A stretch of 64,000 nucleotides of DNA from contig ML977023.1 of NCBI GenBank assembly GCA_010015675.1, positions 68,749 to 132,748 of the forward strand, written 5' to 3'. Position 1 is the stretch's first letter; the number at the start of each line of letters is the position of its first letter. Below the pieces are notes generated by a model that made no database searches, was not told where the DNA came from, and saw only the letters and a program-made list of their open reading frames with translations. A program made the translations under genes and the position numbers. This document shows positions 25,601 to 36,051 of this stretch, piece after piece. Origin of the DNA: Byssothecium circinans. Its lineage: Eukaryota; Ascomycota; Dothideomycetes; Pleosporales; Massarinaceae.

Positions 25601-26638
25601 AATAGTGATTTTTTGCTGTCCTGGCAGGAGACCCGTCGCCTGTTCCCAAAACACCGGCACACTTCCTCGAACCTGGGTATACGAAAAGCAAAGTCCGGTA
25701 GGCGCCCAAAAGATAGTCTCCGTTTCGACGAAGTTGGCAACATTCCCGTCATCATCGATACCTCTCGCATTGAATCTTGTCCCGGCTCTCCTGCACGATA
25801 ACCTCGAAATAAGTGTCATAGAACTCGGTAACCCAGACCGCGGCAACGGCACCGGACTACTAGAACCTGGCACCGTAACCGTGAGCGCAAACCCCCTTAT
25901 AGCGCTCGTAAGAATACCCGACTGGTCCAAGGCCTGTTTCTCCCGGGGATGTAATCTCGACCGAAAGTCCACCAGCGGCTGTATCATATAAGAATTCCAC
26001 AAGAATCCCGCATCCAGACTATCAATCGACACGGTCGCCGCATCCGAATTCCTCTCTTGCAACCGCCTCGTAAGATCAAAGTCGTTGCTGTAGTAAAAAC
26101 TCCCTCCACTCAGCAGCTTCTTCAATGCCAGACACGGATGTTCCAGCACACCTCCCGCGCCCTCGCTCTTGCCCTTGCCAAACCCCATTTCGAAGCCTTC
26201 TTCATCCAGGGTGTCTGTGGGATACGGATTCACCTCATCGTTCAATAGGCTGTCGTAGCTCGAGCTGTTCAAGCAATAGAAGCCCACACTGTGTATCCTC
26301 TGTATGGTCTCTCCGGGCCTGACATCAGCGACCTTTCGCGACCCGTTGACCACCACCAGGAAAACGTCATTGTTCACAGTGATAAGACCCAGTGTGCCAT
26401 GTGCAGTAACGCTCGAGAGTGCGCGGTAGCTCGATAGGTCGGCCGAATCGAGCGAGGAAAAGTTCACAATGCAGCGGGCTGCGCCGGAGCCGTTACTTCC
26501 TAGACTCGTGGTCGATGTATTGTATCCATTAGTACCATCTGTACTGGACGGAGAGTGTCGGAGCACGAGCGCATGTGTGGGTGTCGTGAGCGCGATCGCA
26601 CGGTGCGGGTAGTCTTTGATCAGGACGCGGATAGACAT
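22655..26638 (-). CDS. Synaptojanin-like polyphosphoinositide phosphatase (SAC1 + 5-phosphatase)
   Basis: This matches the Inp51/52/53 type: the SAC domain removes 3-, 4- or 5-phosphates from phosphoinositides and the second domain is a PI(4,5)P2 5-phosphatase, acting in endocytosis and actin control. Minus-strand exons 24410-26638, 24059-24358 and 22655-24004 join to 1292 residues. The SAC active site is FRTNCLDCLDRTN, an intact CX5R(T) motif near residue 490. The 5-phosphatase motifs are WLGDFNYRIGL, PAWCDRILRKGD and SDHRPVYATF. The last 350 residues are Pro-rich with His/Gln runs and many PxxP motifs, as in the tails that recruit SH3 proteins. Which Inp paralogue it matches cannot be told by eye. 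Confidence 0.93.
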
Positions 26639-27307
26639 TGTCTACGGCCGGCATTCCGCATAGGAAAAGGTAGCTTTTGTGGCAGATGCGCGCAAGCGGC
26701 CGCGAAGTCGTTCGTAGTAGTATATCCTCGTTCGTGGTAAGTAATAAAAAAAGAAAAGAAGAAAGAGGTTGCAGGCTCAGCTTTGGGCGCCGTTGCTTGC
26801 TGAGTTCGGGCTGATCTGATCGGCGTGGCAGCTTGCAAGAAGTTTCACGTCACACAATAAATGCACATGGCGCACGTTCTTGCTTAAATATAAGAGAGTC
26901 GCTGACGCACGCTGGATTCGAAGGCTCTGCATTGGCTATCCTGAAGTTTTGGGGGCCATTATTAGTGTGTACAAGTTCAAGTGTTGAGCTTAATTCGAGA
27001 GTGAGTGAATGAGAAGCTCCGCATTTGAATTTCGGAAGTGCCCCTCGCTTCCCATTTGCACATGCCCGCGGAATGAGAGAAGGCGATCCAGGAACCAGCC
27101 GAATTGACATCATAGTGTAGAATTAGTCTGTTTGATTGAAAGTAAACAGTGGTTGTGTGTGATTGAGAATGCCATCGTCAGTTCATCAAGCCATTACTTC
27201 CACACGTAATTCAATGCTCTTACAGGTACGCTTCACCACCCTACAACAAAAAAGGTATCCAATAAGAAAGAACAACGTCCATCAAACAGCCCACACCCAC
27301 GCCCATC
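26639..27307. other. Intergenic region upstream of the SAC/5-phosphatase gene
   Basis: About 670 bp between tandem minus-strand genes. It contains the phosphatase promoter and the 3' flank of the hypothetical gene. Nothing else is seen. Confidence 0.5.
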
Positions 27308-27955
27308 CTACACGACACGATAATCCCTACTCCTCCTCCCATCCCCGACATGCACACTGACCCTCTCCCGCGTAAACCTCTCGGCAGGTTCATCATACCT
27401 CCCGCGACTCACACTGCGTTCCCTCACTCTTGACCTACTCCTCCGCTCATACCTCTCCCTACCACCATAGTCGCTCTCATTCCCCGGGCCTTCCACATAC
27501 CGAAAGTGTTCATATCTCGGACTCCTCTCTTCCGGACTATAATCCCGTTCGCGCCTCTGTCGCCTATACTCGCGCTCGTGTACCACGTATTCGCTCGCCC
27601 GACTCGGAGAATGGCTCGTCACACTACTAGCGGGCGAGACTTCGACATAGTGCGCGCGCTCGCCTCCGTGGTGTGAATGGTGTGAGTGGTGCGAGACGGA
27701 GGGAGGGGGAATAGGCGCAGGTGGAGGCTCGTAGAAGACGGGGACGGGTTGAGGCGGAGGGATTGCGAGGGGCGCTGGGCCTGGAGATGGAACGGCGACG
27801 TATGAGGCAGAGTGTCGGGGAGATTCGTGGACTACTTCGGTGCGGGAGACGCGGCGGATGGACTGGTGGGAACGGCGGCGTGGAGAGTGGTCGCGGTGCA
27901 CGACCCGGTACGGGACTACGACATCCTCTTCTTGTCGCACTTTGACGAGGCACAT
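27308..27955 (-). CDS. Hypothetical Arg/Ser/Pro-rich protein
   Basis: A single exon of 215 residues. The N terminus MCLVKVRQEEDVVVPYRVVH looks ordered and is the sort of short conserved start seen in filamentous-fungal hypothetical proteins, though I cannot name a family. The rest is low-complexity: Pro-rich (PPPQPVPVFYEPPPAPIPPP), a short His run (HHSHHSHHGG), then Arg/Glu/Tyr/Ser-rich repeats (RRQRRERDYSPEERSPRYEH). There is no signal peptide or membrane segment. The open frame extends upstream without an ATG in good context, so the ATG at 27955 was taken. It may be a nuclear or RNA-associated disordered protein, but that is only a guess from composition. Confidence 0.65.
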   Translation of the reverse strand: MCLVKVRQEEDVVVPYRVVHRDHSPRRRSHQSIRRVSRTEVVHESPRHSASYVAVPSPGPAPLAIPPPQPVPVFYEPPPAPIPPPSVSHHSHHSHHGGERAHYVEVSPASSVTSHSPSRASEYVVHEREYRRQRRERDYSPEERSPRYEHFRYVEGPGNESDYGGRERYERRSRSRVRERSVSRGRYDEPAERFTRERVSVHVGDGRRSRDYRVV

Positions 27956-28621
27956 AGCGCTGGGGCTGGCTCTGGGAGCGATGTGGATGTGGGCGTAGAC
28001 GTTGGTTCGCGATCGGCTGCCGATCTGTTGTGGTGGGGTTCGGGGACGCTTGAGATGGGCTGATGAGTAGTGACAGCTGCTGAACAAGAAAGAAAAGGCG
28101 ATTCTGGATCCAGTGAGGAGCGGCTCCTTCGCTAGATAGCAGCGCAAGAGGCGAGCGACAGCTGAGGTATTGAAGAGGACCGAGATGTAGACGCAGAGGT
28201 CAAACACCAGCCACCCAGCCGCATCAGGGCAGCCCCCAAAGCGTCCCGTCTAGGGTGTCCACCTTGGAACCTGGCCCTTGTGACGGCATGGCTTCGGCGC
28301 ACCCTGGTCCTGTCAGGGCCTTAGCTCAAGGTACCGAAGCGGCGAAGCCTTAGCTATGGAGTGGCACAATGTACTCATGATCGCATTTCAGCTAATAAAG
28401 ACAAAAAGGAACCCATATCCCAAACCCTACACTAGGTATGTTACAGAAATCAGTCACCTTCTATATCAATGCCCAAAGTCGGTATTCCACGAATCGAACT
28501 ATTTAACCCCGGCACATAATGACTCCCCGAGAACAACCAATTTGCTCGCAAATGAGCATCCACGCATTATTTCGTGTGCTTCATGATTTGCCATGAGCTG
28601 AAGGAAAGCCATGTCTCACCA
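27956..28621. other. Intergenic region between two minus-strand genes
   Basis: It contains a GC-rich stretch at about 28220-28350 with short inverted words such as GGCTTCGGCG and CGAAGCC. A tRNA T-loop-like word on the minus strand near 28492 has no matching arms. No gene is supported. Confidence 0.45.
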
Positions 28622-31324
28622 CTAGTCATCCATTGGCTTGTCTTCCAGTTGCACGCCCCTTGGTGCACCGTCCTCTGCTACTCCCCTCAAGCTTCCAGTC
28701 GAATCTCTGTTGCTCCTAGTGAGACTGCCGGCGTGCTTCCGAGGCAAGGGAACGCGGGTGCTCGACGGAGCGGGATGCTCGACAGGCGCCACCGGTGTCT
28801 CAGTAGCGGTGCCATTGGTACTGTTGCCTTCGACCACGGGGCTGTCAAGGCTGCCGGGTACCTCAAGCGAGTTGCGCGTATTCCGGCGGGTCTCCGTCGG
28901 CGATGCGGTGTTGACGGGGAACCTGGTCTGACTACGATCACGACGGTGAGACCCAGATCCACGAGGGCCAGGTCCCGGAGATACAGCACGAGGAGAACGC
29001 TGAGCAGCAATCGCACGGTTGCGCTCTTCGTAGTTCGCACGCCGGTTGCTCTCATCGGTTGAGATGGCACGCGGACGCTGGGCACCGGAGGAAGAATGAG
29101 TCAGGGAACTTGCACGCTTCAGCTCACCGAAGATGGCCTCTTTGTGGTTGAAGAGATCGCGTATCAACCGGTAGCTGTAGCGCTCATTCATCGTCAAGCT
29201 CGACTCCTGTCTAGGACGAAGGATGCACGGAGCGAGAGCGGTCGCCAGGGCGGTAATATAAGTTTCATCAGCCGAGGTGAGTTCGATGAGACGTGTGAAG
29301 TGAGTGCAGATTGCATCAAGAGAGGCAATGTTGGCTAGACGGAGCTGGCCGAGGGTAGACTGGATGACAGATACGCGAGTCTCCTCCGAGGTTTCGGCTG
29401 CGGTCGTGCTATAGATTGTCTTGATGATTTCGTAGACGTGGGAGGAGACGAGGGAGTCTGCACTCGTCAGTACACAGCTCAGAAATCGTACAAATTAGAC
29501 TTACCGGGCAGTTCGAGTAAGTAAAGTTTCAAAACGCTAGCAACAATGGGTATATCGTATTTCTCCAGAATCTCATGAGGGAACGTCTTGCCCGTGTTGA
29601 TGGCCGCGCGCAAATTGTGTGTTTGTGCGAGGGGAACATCGACGAGCCAGATGCCACGGCGCGCTTCGTCACCCTCGAGGTCAGGGTAGTGGTTGTCCAG
29701 GAACATGAGGATAGTGGTGATTATAATAGGGACACGCTTCCGGTCAGAACGGGCGCGCGCCTCCAGGTCCACACCAAATGTCTGCTCTACTTCATGTTAG
29801 CCGTAGTGTTGGTCACGCTGTGGGGATACTCACCATCGACTGAGTTGTAGTAGTTCTCGTACGTGGTGACCCTGGGGATGAACTGGCCAGTTCTGTAGTT
29901 CTCGAGCAGATAACGGAGATCACCAAGCGGTTGGACAGTCTCCTGGAAAAGCATCATCTTGTCGACAGTGCTCTGCAAGCTCGGAATGACGTTGCTGATG
30001 GCGCCAGAGAAGTCCAAAATAACGGCCTTGATCGCCTTCAGCCTGTCGAGCTCGCACCGCTCCATGAATTTCAGGTGGTCAATCATGGCCTCCTCGAGAT
30101 TGCAGCGCAGCGAGTCAAGCTTCTTCACAGACTGCTTGTATCGCTCATCAGACTCGCGGGCCTCTCGACGAAGTTTCTCCGATGGTGTCTCATTGGGGTA
30201 TTGGTTGTTCAGTGGGTTCCATCCTGAAAGATACTCCTGGACAGTTCCTACAGGCGAGTCTACACTGAAGCTATCAGTGGACATGGCAGTGGACGACCGA
30301 CCCAAAGGCTGCTTCTTCTCCGGAATCTCTGTGATTTGGAATACCTTGGTCTTCCACTGGTAGTTCATCCTGGAGCTATTCGCAAAAGTGTTGCCTACGT
30401 TTCCAACCAAGCGGAGAAACCCATGGGAAATCAAGTCCTGACCAATGCGCTCGGCATAGCTGACGCTGGATGCCGACATGTGCTTCTGGATATAGTCGGT
30501 GATATCCGCGCCGTTGGAGCAGTTTTGGTACACGCCCAGGATAGGAACCTTGACCTCGCCGAGCTTGATGGTGTTCAACATGTGTGTCAAGATCTTTTTC
30601 ACCTGCTCTGGCGAATAGGTCTCGTCGCCAAGATCGATGGGCTCGTCCTCACTATCTTCGGGCTCGGACATCTTGATAGTGGGCACTTTCACCTTCGGGC
30701 TCTTCGCAACCTCGCTCTCAGGGTCCTGGAACGCAAGTTTATCCTCCTCGTCGAGGTCTTCCACTAGCCTGCACTTGTTGTAGTACTGCGACCGGAACTT
30801 CTGTACGGCGTCCGCTTGACGGTCGTGAAGCTTGATGCGCGACTGCAGGTCGTCTTGTGAGTTCTGGACGCGTGCGGCGTGCGCTTCGCACCAGCGACCG
30901 AAGGGGTTTACGACGAGCTCGCGGATGTTGGATGCGATCTTGTGGTGGCTCGCGGCGGCCGACTCCATTTCTGTGCGCACACCCTCATAGGCCTAAGACG
31001 TGAGCTGGGCAGTCCAACATAGTCTGCGAATGGGCCTTACCTTGCGCACGCTTGCGCCATCATCTCTGCTAAATCCACCCGATATGCGCTCGGTCGCTGG
31101 CGTGATGGCAGCGAGACTGTTCCCGTACATCTCCTCGGCGTCAGCGCGCATGCGAGCCACGGTCAGTATCTGCTGGTTTTCCTGAACGCCCTGCTGGAGT
31201 TTCCCAAATAGAACGCCCAGGCCTGTCGGGTTCAGTCAGTATGTGCCTGTCCGTAGGCCATGGTCGAGTACGCACCGCCCGCATAGTCGCTGGACCAGAA
31301 GGATGCAGCGAATCCTGACGCCAT
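28622..31324 (-). CDS. RGD2: Rgd2-like F-BAR/DEP/RhoGAP protein
   Basis: In yeast Rgd2 is a GAP for Rho-family GTPases (Cdc42, Rho5) at sites of growth. Minus-strand exons 31276-31324, 31041-31222, 29834-30992, 29505-29786 and 28622-29457 join in frame to 835 residues. The FCH/F-BAR part begins MASGFAASFWSSDYAGGLGVLF and includes LTVARMRADAEEMYGNSLAAI. A DEP domain interrupts it (DLGDETYSPEQVKKILTHML to SHGFLRLVGNVGNTF), which is the Rgd2 arrangement. The RhoGAP domain starts QTFGVDLEARARSDRKRVP and contains LKLYLLELPDSLVSS. At the arginine-finger position the sequence is GIWLVDVPL instead of the usual GI[FY]RxSG. A Ser/Thr/Arg-rich disordered tail ends the protein. Confidence 0.88.
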
Positions 31325-32090
31325 AATGAAAGTAGATGGGTATCAAAACCGGCAGAACTCCAGGCTAATCGTGCAGTAAGAAGTAGGGAATGGGGATGGA
31401 TTCGTGGGCCTCGTAGCGAACGTGAGAAGGGAAAGTCTGGGGCCGGCGGATGCGCAGCCTTGGTGTTGTGGTTGCAGGGCGTATTCGAGACACGTCTGCT
31501 TGTGGGTTCGGCGTCACGCGGGCTGGGAGGACGGGTAATGTTCAAACACGCTCGTGGCCGTTGTCGCTGCCAAAGTTCTGGGGAGATGGGAGAGTGGAGA
31601 GTCGCTGGCCTCAGGGGAGAATCTTTTGCGGTGTCGAAAGCTTCCCAGCTGAGAACTTGACGACGGCAGGCACGACCCCTGCTCCAGCGTGCCACATGCG
31701 GCTAGCCTTGTTCATGTCACCAGGCGCGCCGCAATGCTTCGACCGTCACTCGATCAGCGCTCTCAACGCCTTGTCTGCTTTAAGTACATGTATGATCTCT
31801 CGGCCCCTTCACCACTGTCCCGGTCTTCGTAACCGCTCTCCATAGCCCGGCGGCCGTACTCTACGCTCTATACGTCCGCTGTAGATTGGGAACTTTCCGC
31901 TGGAGTGATTCCGGCTGCGGTGCTCTCGACGCTGAAACAGCGAGCGGATTAACCAGAAGCATAAAATCCTCTTGTCGACCCCGTCAGCCTAAACACCCGC
32001 TTGGACTACGAGAGGCCATAGCTGTCACAGCCACCAAATATAAATATCAGCTCCAAACAGCAAGCCATCCGAGTCACGGGAGATCCCACA
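31325..32090. other. Divergent promoter region of RGD2 and CDC43
   Basis: About 770 bp between divergent genes, with a TATA box at 32039 serving the plus-strand gene. No other feature is seen. Confidence 0.6.
32039..32046 (+). promoter_or_regulatory. TATA box of CDC43
   Basis: TATAAATA lies 52 nt upstream of the ATG at 32091. This implies a leader of about 20 nt. Confidence 0.55.
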
Positions 32091-33389
32091 ATGGCCTCTG
32101 GCGATGAGAGCAAACTCAACTATGCTGCACATATCAGATTTTGGAGACGGAACCTGAAGACCTTTCTACCACATCATTACACTGGCAATGATGCAAACCG
32201 CATGTTGCTTGCGTGCTTCATTCTCTCCGCTCTGGACATACTAGGAGACTTGCCCACAGCTTTTTCTGCAGAAGAACGGAAAGCGTACATAGACTGGGTA
32301 TACAAATGCCAGCTGCCAGAGGGAGGCTTCAGGCCAGCGCCAGCTACCGACTTTGGAGCGGCGAGGAATGATGATAACAAGATATGGGACCCGGCTCATC
32401 TTCCCGGGACCTTTTTCGCACTTGTCACTTTGGTCATTCTAGGAGATGATCTAGAAAAAGTAAAGAGGAGGGACTTGCTGTTATGGTTAACCAAGATCCA
32501 AAGACCTGATGGTAGTTTTGGAGAAACGTTGGGCGAGAACGGCCAAGTTGAAGGAGGCAATGACTCCAGATTTGGCTTCATGGCCACTGCAATTAGATGG
32601 GTTCTTCGCGGAAAGCTTGAAGGTCCAGTCGATGGGGTACCCGACATCAAGGTCGACTCATTCGTCGAATGTGTCCGTCAGGCTGAATGTTACGATGGTG
32701 CCCTGTCGGAATCACCGTTCCACGAAGCTCATGCTGGATTTACATGTACCGCAATCTTCGCTCTGTCTCTTGTCGACCGCCTTCCGGTGTCGAAAGCAGA
32801 TGGTCGGGTGCGAGGCATTGTCAATCTACCCAAGACTTTACACTGGCTCGTTTCCAGGCAAACTCTGACTATAGACGAAGAGGACGCCATGGACACCTAT
32901 AAGGACGAGACAGACTCATCAGCAACATGCCACGACGCACACTCTTTCCTCAAGCTCCAGGATTATCCTTCTCTGCGGGGAAAGAAGTCTTTCGAGGATA
33001 AGACTCCCTCCCTCGCCGAATTCCAATGGGTAGGCGTGAATGGCAGACCCAACAAGATTGGTGATACCTGCTACGCCTATTGGGTACTTGCATCCATCTA
33101 TGTTCTCGGCTATCAACACGTCGTCGACACACGACCGATCCGGAGGTGGCTCGTTGAAAAAACACAGCACATGGTCGGCGGCTTTGGGAAAGCGCCTGGA
33201 GATCATCCAGATATTTACCACTCCTTCCTCGGACTATTGGTGGTGTCTATGATGGGAGAAGCAGGTCTCCAGGACATTGATGTGGCGTTGTGCATCACAA
33301 ATAAAGCAAAGCGACATCTGGAGGCTTTGCCGTGGAGAAGGAAACTGTTGGGACTAGACGATGTTCGAACCAAAGAGACGAGTGAATGA
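32091..33389 (+). CDS. CDC43: Geranylgeranyltransferase type I beta subunit
   Basis: It adds geranylgeranyl to CaaX proteins such as Rho GTPases, together with the alpha subunit shared with farnesyltransferase. Intronless, 432 residues. Prenyltransferase repeats are visible (YIDWVYKCQLPEGGFRPAP, LLLWLTKIQRPDGSFGET, FVECVRQAECYDGALSESP). The zinc ligands are present: Asp and Cys in KIGDTCYAYW and His in DIYHSFLGL. The N terminus ...HIRFWRRNLKTFLPHHYTGNDANRM fits the GGTase-I rather than the farnesyltransferase beta subunit. The product modifies Cdc42/Rho proteins, the class of substrate expected for the neighbouring divergent RhoGAP gene, but such linkage of conserved genes may be chance. Confidence 0.93.
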   Translation: MASGDESKLNYAAHIRFWRRNLKTFLPHHYTGNDANRMLLACFILSALDILGDLPTAFSAEERKAYIDWVYKCQLPEGGFRPAPATDFGAARNDDNKIWDPAHLPGTFFALVTLVILGDDLEKVKRRDLLLWLTKIQRPDGSFGETLGENGQVEGGNDSRFGFMATAIRWVLRGKLEGPVDGVPDIKVDSFVECVRQAECYDGALSESPFHEAHAGFTCTAIFALSLVDRLPVSKADGRVRGIVNLPKTLHWLVSRQTLTIDEEDAMDTYKDETDSSATCHDAHSFLKLQDYPSLRGKKSFEDKTPSLAEFQWVGVNGRPNKIGDTCYAYWVLASIYVLGYQHVVDTRPIRRWLVEKTQHMVGGFGKAPGDHPDIYHSFLGLLVVSMMGEAGLQDIDVALCITNKAKRHLEALPWRRKLLGLDDVRTKETSE

Positions 33390-33728
33390 TGGCCGCCTGA
33401 GATGTTGTGTCCATTAGCAGGCAGAGATAAATGTTGTATATACATAGACGCTACATATTATCCTCACGAAACACCTATACTTATACCCAAAGATTTTAGT
33501 TCGCCAGAAGCACCATCACTCAATATAGATTTGACCGGGTATCTTCCCCACACCGCGCCACATATACCCAGCCACGCCTCGGTTAAACCTACCCCAAACT
33601 CTTCTCCACCAAAAAAAGTTCAGCACGAGATCTACAACCATACCCACCCACTACTACACCTCTCCAAACCCGAACACACCAACCGCCCACTCTCCACCCA
33701 CGCTCCCCAACCCAAAGAAGCACGCACA
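33390..33728. other. Short intergenic region between CDC43 and RRP17
   Basis: The CDC43 3' flank and a CA/CCA-rich leader for RRP17. An in-frame extension upstream of 33729 exists in another frame only. No further feature. Confidence 0.5.
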
Positions 33729-34527
33729 ATGCCACCACCCAGCAAAAAGCGCAAAACGGCCCCCGCCCCCGAACAAATCACCTTCGACCCCACAGCGCGC
33801 GAAGAATACCTCACCGGCTTCCACAAGCGCAAAGTGGCGCGGATAAAGCACGCACAGGAGGAAAACGCGAAGAAGGAGCGCGAAGAGAGGATTAGGCTGA
33901 GGGCTGAGGTATGGAGATTTCATTTGTTATCCTCCCCGCTATTCTCCAATTTGGATCAGAGACAGAGAGACAGAGAGGCAGAGTAATGAGGGAGAAGGGG
34001 CGCTGTTAGAGGTGGAAAGGGAGAGGTTGGTGCGATGATTGCTAATGAGGGCAATGTAGATGCGCAAGCAACGAAAAGAAGACTTGGTAAAGCACGTTGA
34101 GGAAGTGAATCGACTTGTCAGGCAAGCGAATGGCGACCTCTTCTCCTCTTCCTCCTCCTCTTCCTCCTCCGACGCTGAAGACAACGACAACAACGATGAG
34201 TGGAACGGCATACCCCACGTAGAGCCCGAAGTCATCGACCAAGAGGACGAATACATAGACGAGGACAAGTACACTACCGTCACTATCGAGACGGTTGGCA
34301 TATCGAAGCATGGGTTCGAGACAAAGGGGGATAGAGAAGGAGATGGTGGTGATGCGGATGGAGAGAAGAAGGAGAAGAAGGTGTGGACGAAGGAGAAGCC
34401 GAAGACTAGCAGGCCGAAGAAGAAGAAGATCAAGTTTCGATACGAGACCAAGGCGGAGCGGAAGGCGGAGAGGGTTAAGCAGGGGGTCAAGAAGAAGAAG
34501 CAAAAGGAGGCGAGGATGGTGGGCTAG
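33729..34527 (+). CDS. RRP17: Ribosomal RNA-processing protein Rrp17 (Nop25 family)
   Basis: Rrp17/Nop25 is a nucleolar factor for 60S pre-rRNA maturation, described in yeast as a 5'-3' exonuclease. Exons 33729-33908 and 34060-34527 give 215 residues; the 151-nt intron is long for this locus. The N-terminal family signature is [20 protein letters not shown] followed by a charged helix [42 protein letters not shown] Ser run then an acidic stretch follow ([19 protein letters not shown]), and the C terminus is Lys-rich ([20 protein letters not shown]), as expected for a nucleolar protein. Confidence 0.9.
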
Positions 34528-34986
34528 ATGTGTATTTGAGGGGCTGGTGTATATTCGCTGTGATTGCAGAGGTGGGACACTTGGGCTTTCAGAAAATTGA
34601 AGATACCCATATGCCACAGTATCGTGCGCATGGCCCTGATCATGAAGTCTTTGTACAATCTGGGAGCCCCATTTTCACATGTTCATGCACAATTGATATT
34701 GGGGAGGGAAAATGCAAACTCCTCCAGGAACGATTGTATTGCCACGCTCAGAAATTACCTAAAGCGCACAACACCCTAACTCAAACGAAGGGAGGGGAAG
34801 AACCAAAATATGCAGGTAGTGGGTGGTGTAGTGAAGTCGACTTCCACTCCTCCCCAGTTGTACATCCATCGCATCCGCGTCACACATCCCACTATAGCTC
34901 GAGCCGCCGCCAAAAAATGACACGCTCAGTATAGCACTTCCAAGCCCACGTCAACAACCTCAAAAGGCAGACAGAGTATAGGGAGA
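34528..34986. other. Convergent 3' region of RRP17 and the tropomyosin gene
   Basis: About 460 bp between convergent genes. Nothing beyond 3' flanks is seen. Confidence 0.55.
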
Positions 34987-35708
34987 TCAGATGTTACCAA
35001 GCTCCTTGGCGAAGTCGTCGAGCTCCTTCTTGGTCTCCTCGTACTTCTTGGCCATCTCTTCGTATTTGGTTTCCCATTGGTCGCGGGACTGCTCGAGAGC
35101 CTGCACTTTGCGTTCGTAGTGGCCAGACTTGACGTCGGTTTGGCGGAGCCTAGAGCGGTATCATGTCAGCACGAGAGGGATCTCGCAATCCGGGAAAGCT
35201 GCTGCCTGAGAACCTCCTGGATTCGGGGGGGAAAGGGGACACGCACTTCTCATTCAGCTCGCGGATCGTCCTGTCAGACTCCTCAGCCTCTTCCTCGAGC
35301 ACCTGGATCTTGCGCTGCATTGACTCGGCCTGGCTGCCGGCCGCCGCACCGCCAGCGGCCTCGTCCTTGTATGTCTTTACTGACCCTTCGAGCTTCTCAA
35401 CCTCGGCCTCTAGGACTTGGTTCTTGTGTGTGAGCGACGTGATCTCCTGCTCCTTCTGTGTGTTTTCGGCTTCCAGCGCCTTGACCCTGGCTTTGTACTC
35501 TTCGGCTTTGGAGGCACTCTCGTCCGCCTCGATGCGGAGGGCGTTCATGCGCTGGTTGGCGTACTCATGTTAGCTGGAGTCGTACTGCAGATGTGTGGCC
35601 ACCGCTACCGCCGTTGACAGGTGTTGACTCCTCCACTGGAACAGCACGCCCGCAACGGGGATATATGGCGGGGTAGGTTGGAGCACTCACCTGCTTGATC
35701 TGATCCAT
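34987..35708 (-). CDS. TPM1: Tropomyosin
   Basis: Tropomyosin is a coiled-coil protein that lines formin-made actin cables and rings. Minus-strand exons 35691-35708, 35247-35551 and 34987-35149 join in frame to 161 residues, the typical length of short fungal tropomyosins. The first exon codes for just MDQIKQ and is followed by a 139-nt intron, then RMNALRIEADESASKAEEYK. Heptad repeats continue throughout (VKALEAENTQKEQEITSL, IQVLEEEAEESDRTIRELNE). The protein ends LDDFAKELGNI. An 11-residue Ala/Gly-rich interruption (AAGGAAAGSQA) lies near residue 75. Identity is firm; the small first exon is supported by the conserved N terminus it restores. Confidence 0.93.
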
Positions 35709-36051
35709 GGTTGTGGGTTGTAGAGTGTTGCAGTGTGTAAAAGGATTCTGTGCGGTACAGGGAATGCGGAGGAGGGAGCGTAGAAGGTGGTTTGGCGGTG
35801 TGCTGGAGGTGAAATGGTGAAGTGTAAGAGCAGTGTCTCCGCTATGGGTTGCTAAATGCAAAGCGAGACGCGCCTGTAAGAGGCGTTTGTTCGTGCTTTC
35901 CAAGACAGGGGACAGCGCCAAGCTAAGCCGCAAATGCTCCGCCTTGCCGCTGCCCGCATAGCAACCAGTGTAAACAAAGGACCATAGCTTCCCTCCATCG
36001 CATTGGAAAACTGCACCTCAACCCCACAACTCGCTCAATGTGACTACGGCC
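35709..36051. other. Divergent promoter of tropomyosin and the securin-like gene
   Basis: About 340 bp shared by two divergent genes; it carries a start-stop upstream ORF (36038-36043) for the plus-strand gene. Confidence 0.55.
36038..36043 (+). promoter_or_regulatory. Start-stop upstream ORF (ATGTGA)
   Basis: An ATG followed at once by TGA lies 14 nt before the ATG of the securin-like gene, in a different frame. Minimal uORFs stall ribosomes in other eukaryotes; here an effect would require the transcript to start upstream of it. Confidence 0.4.

Noticed and set aside
28440..28530. tRNA gene on the minus strand (GTTCGATTC T-loop-like word)
   Set aside because: No pairing T-stem, no D-arm and no acceptor stem could be found around it.
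34135..34175. TCC/TCT microsatellite
   Set aside because: It is in frame and codes for the Ser run of Rrp17, so it is part of the gene and not a separate feature.
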